Below, piece after piece: positions 5,001-5,652 of a stretch of DNA of 5,652 nt. The stretch is taken from the NCBI GenBank assembly GCA_013815575.1, contig JACDFX010000154.1, positions 1 through 5,652 of the forward strand. The letters run 5' to 3'. Position 1 is the stretch's first letter. Each line of letters begins with the position of its first letter. Both the position numbers and the translations under genes were made by a program. Origin of the DNA: Rubrobacter sp. GTDB taxonomy: Bacteria > Actinomycetota > Rubrobacteria > Rubrobacterales > Rubrobacteraceae. The notes beneath the pieces were generated by a model. It ran no database searches. It had not been told where the DNA came from and saw nothing but the letters and a program-made list of their open reading frames with translations.

Positions 5001-5652
5001 CCGATGCGGGACTCTTCCAGGTCGAGGTCGCGTTCGATGCGGCGCATGGTCTCGGGGCTGATCTCACCCCCGTCGCGCATGTGGATGATGGCATCCCGCT
5101 CGGCCTCGATGAGATCCCGCCGCCACTTGCGCCAATCGGCGGAGCTCTGGGCGTACTCTTCGGTCATGCCGCCGGCTTCGATGCCCGATTCGTAGCGTTG
5201 GATGCGGTTCTCGTAGTAGTCGCGCATTCCCTGTTCGTTGTCCGAGGGGAGGCCGGTCTCCGCGCAGATCTGATCCAGCCGGTCCAGGGCCGAGCGGGCG
5301 CCCTGGAGGCGGGCCCTCAGCTCCGAGATCCTGCCGATGTTCGCATCTTCTTCTATACCGAGCGCCCTTATGAGGAGTGGGAGGGTGAGACCCTGCAGGA
5401 CGAGCGTCGCGAGGATCACGGCAAAGGTGATGAAGAGTACCAAGTCGCGACCAACGAGTGGGTCACCGTTCACGGTGGTCAGGGGCACGGTGAGGGCCGC
5501 CGCCAGGGAGACCGCGCCCCGCATTCCGCTCCAGCTCATCACCAGGTACTCCCGCCACGTGCCGCGCAGGTACCTGCTCCGGAAGAGCCGGTCGAAGACG
5601 GGGTGCAGAAACGGCACCGTGAAGAACCAGGCCACGCGTGCCCCCAACACCG
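4994..5652 (-). CDS. CPA1/NhaP-type Na+/H+ antiporter, C-terminal part (5' end outside window)
   Basis: The C-terminal ~218 residues of an inner-membrane cation/proton antiporter; the gene runs off the right edge. The GTG at 5650 is an internal Val codon, not the start. Counting from it, FFTVPFLHPVF (9-19) ends one membrane segment. SWSGMRGAVSLAAALTVP (39-56) is the conserved CPA1 signature, with R44 in the RGAVS motif. RDLVLFITFAVILATLVLQGLTLPLLIRALGI (68-99) is the last transmembrane segment plus the family's QGLTLP motif. Residues 100-218 form a charged, predicted helical cytoplasmic tail, with a DLDLEESRI end that is often conserved in such tails; these commonly regulate transport. The transported ion (Na+, K+) and direction cannot be read from this part. 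It converges on the ligase gene and shares its terminator palindrome. The missing N-terminal half should carry the ion-binding Asp residues. Confidence 0.92.
   Translation of the reverse strand, partial: VLGARVAWFFTVPFLHPVFDRLFRSRYLRGTWREYLVMSWSGMRGAVSLAAALTVPLTTVNGDPLVGRDLVLFITFAVILATLVLQGLTLPLLIRALGIEEDANIGRISELRARLQGARSALDRLDQICAETGLPSDNEQGMRDYYENRIQRYESGIEAGGMTEEYAQSSADWRKWRRDLIEAERDAIIHMRDGGEISPETMRRIERDLDLEESRIGG

Noticed and set aside
4693..5094. 133-residue leftward open frame crossing the palindrome
   Set aside because: It overlaps the well-supported ligase and antiporter in another frame and is a low-complexity Arg/Pro/Ala sequence without motifs.

Overview
This is a high-GC window, roughly two-thirds G+C by eye, carrying seven protein genes on both strands and no RNA gene, transposase or CRISPR array. 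The proteins are rich in Arg, Ala and Gly. The gene mix is a DUF2225 protein, a LytR-CpsA-Psr cell-wall ligase, a YbdK-type carboxylate-amine ligase and a CPA1 sodium/proton antiporter. Together with -10 elements of TANNNT type and two starts that look leaderless, this suggests a deep-branching actinobacterium, and Rubrobacter or a close relative is my best guess. That placement is inference; no marker gene is present.

Layout. Positions 1-121 hold control signals for an unseen leftward gene: a perfect TATAAT and a purine-rich Shine-Dalgarno tract on the minus strand. Rightward genes follow: a DUF2225 zinc-binding protein (122-817), a small cytosolic protein with a PH-like pattern (911-1333), a 93-bp spacer with a 12-bp direct repeat at exactly 60-bp spacing, and a class I SAM methyltransferase (1427-2062). 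The methyltransferase converges, with only 11 bp between, on a leftward LytR-CpsA-Psr gene (2074-2907). A 109-bp divergent region with a symmetric 16-bp dyad separates that gene from a rightward two-TM membrane protein of unknown family (3017-3847) and a YbdK-type ligase (3885-4973). The ligase converges on the 3' part of a CPA1 antiporter gene (4994 to beyond the right edge). A 34-bp perfect palindrome contains the stop codons of both.

How the genes work together: no pathway unites them. The LCP protein (wall polymer attachment) and the antiporter (ion and pH homeostasis) are envelope functions; the ligase and the methyltransferase are probably small-molecule enzymes whose substrates cannot be read from the sequence. 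The window looks like ordinary chromosomal core or near-core DNA. I found no defence, mobile or biosynthetic system. What merits a second look is mainly intergenic: the palindrome with paired stops, the 60-bp-spaced repeat, the dyad in the divergent region and the two apparent leaderless starts. The membrane protein and the PH-like protein are the uncharacterised coding items.
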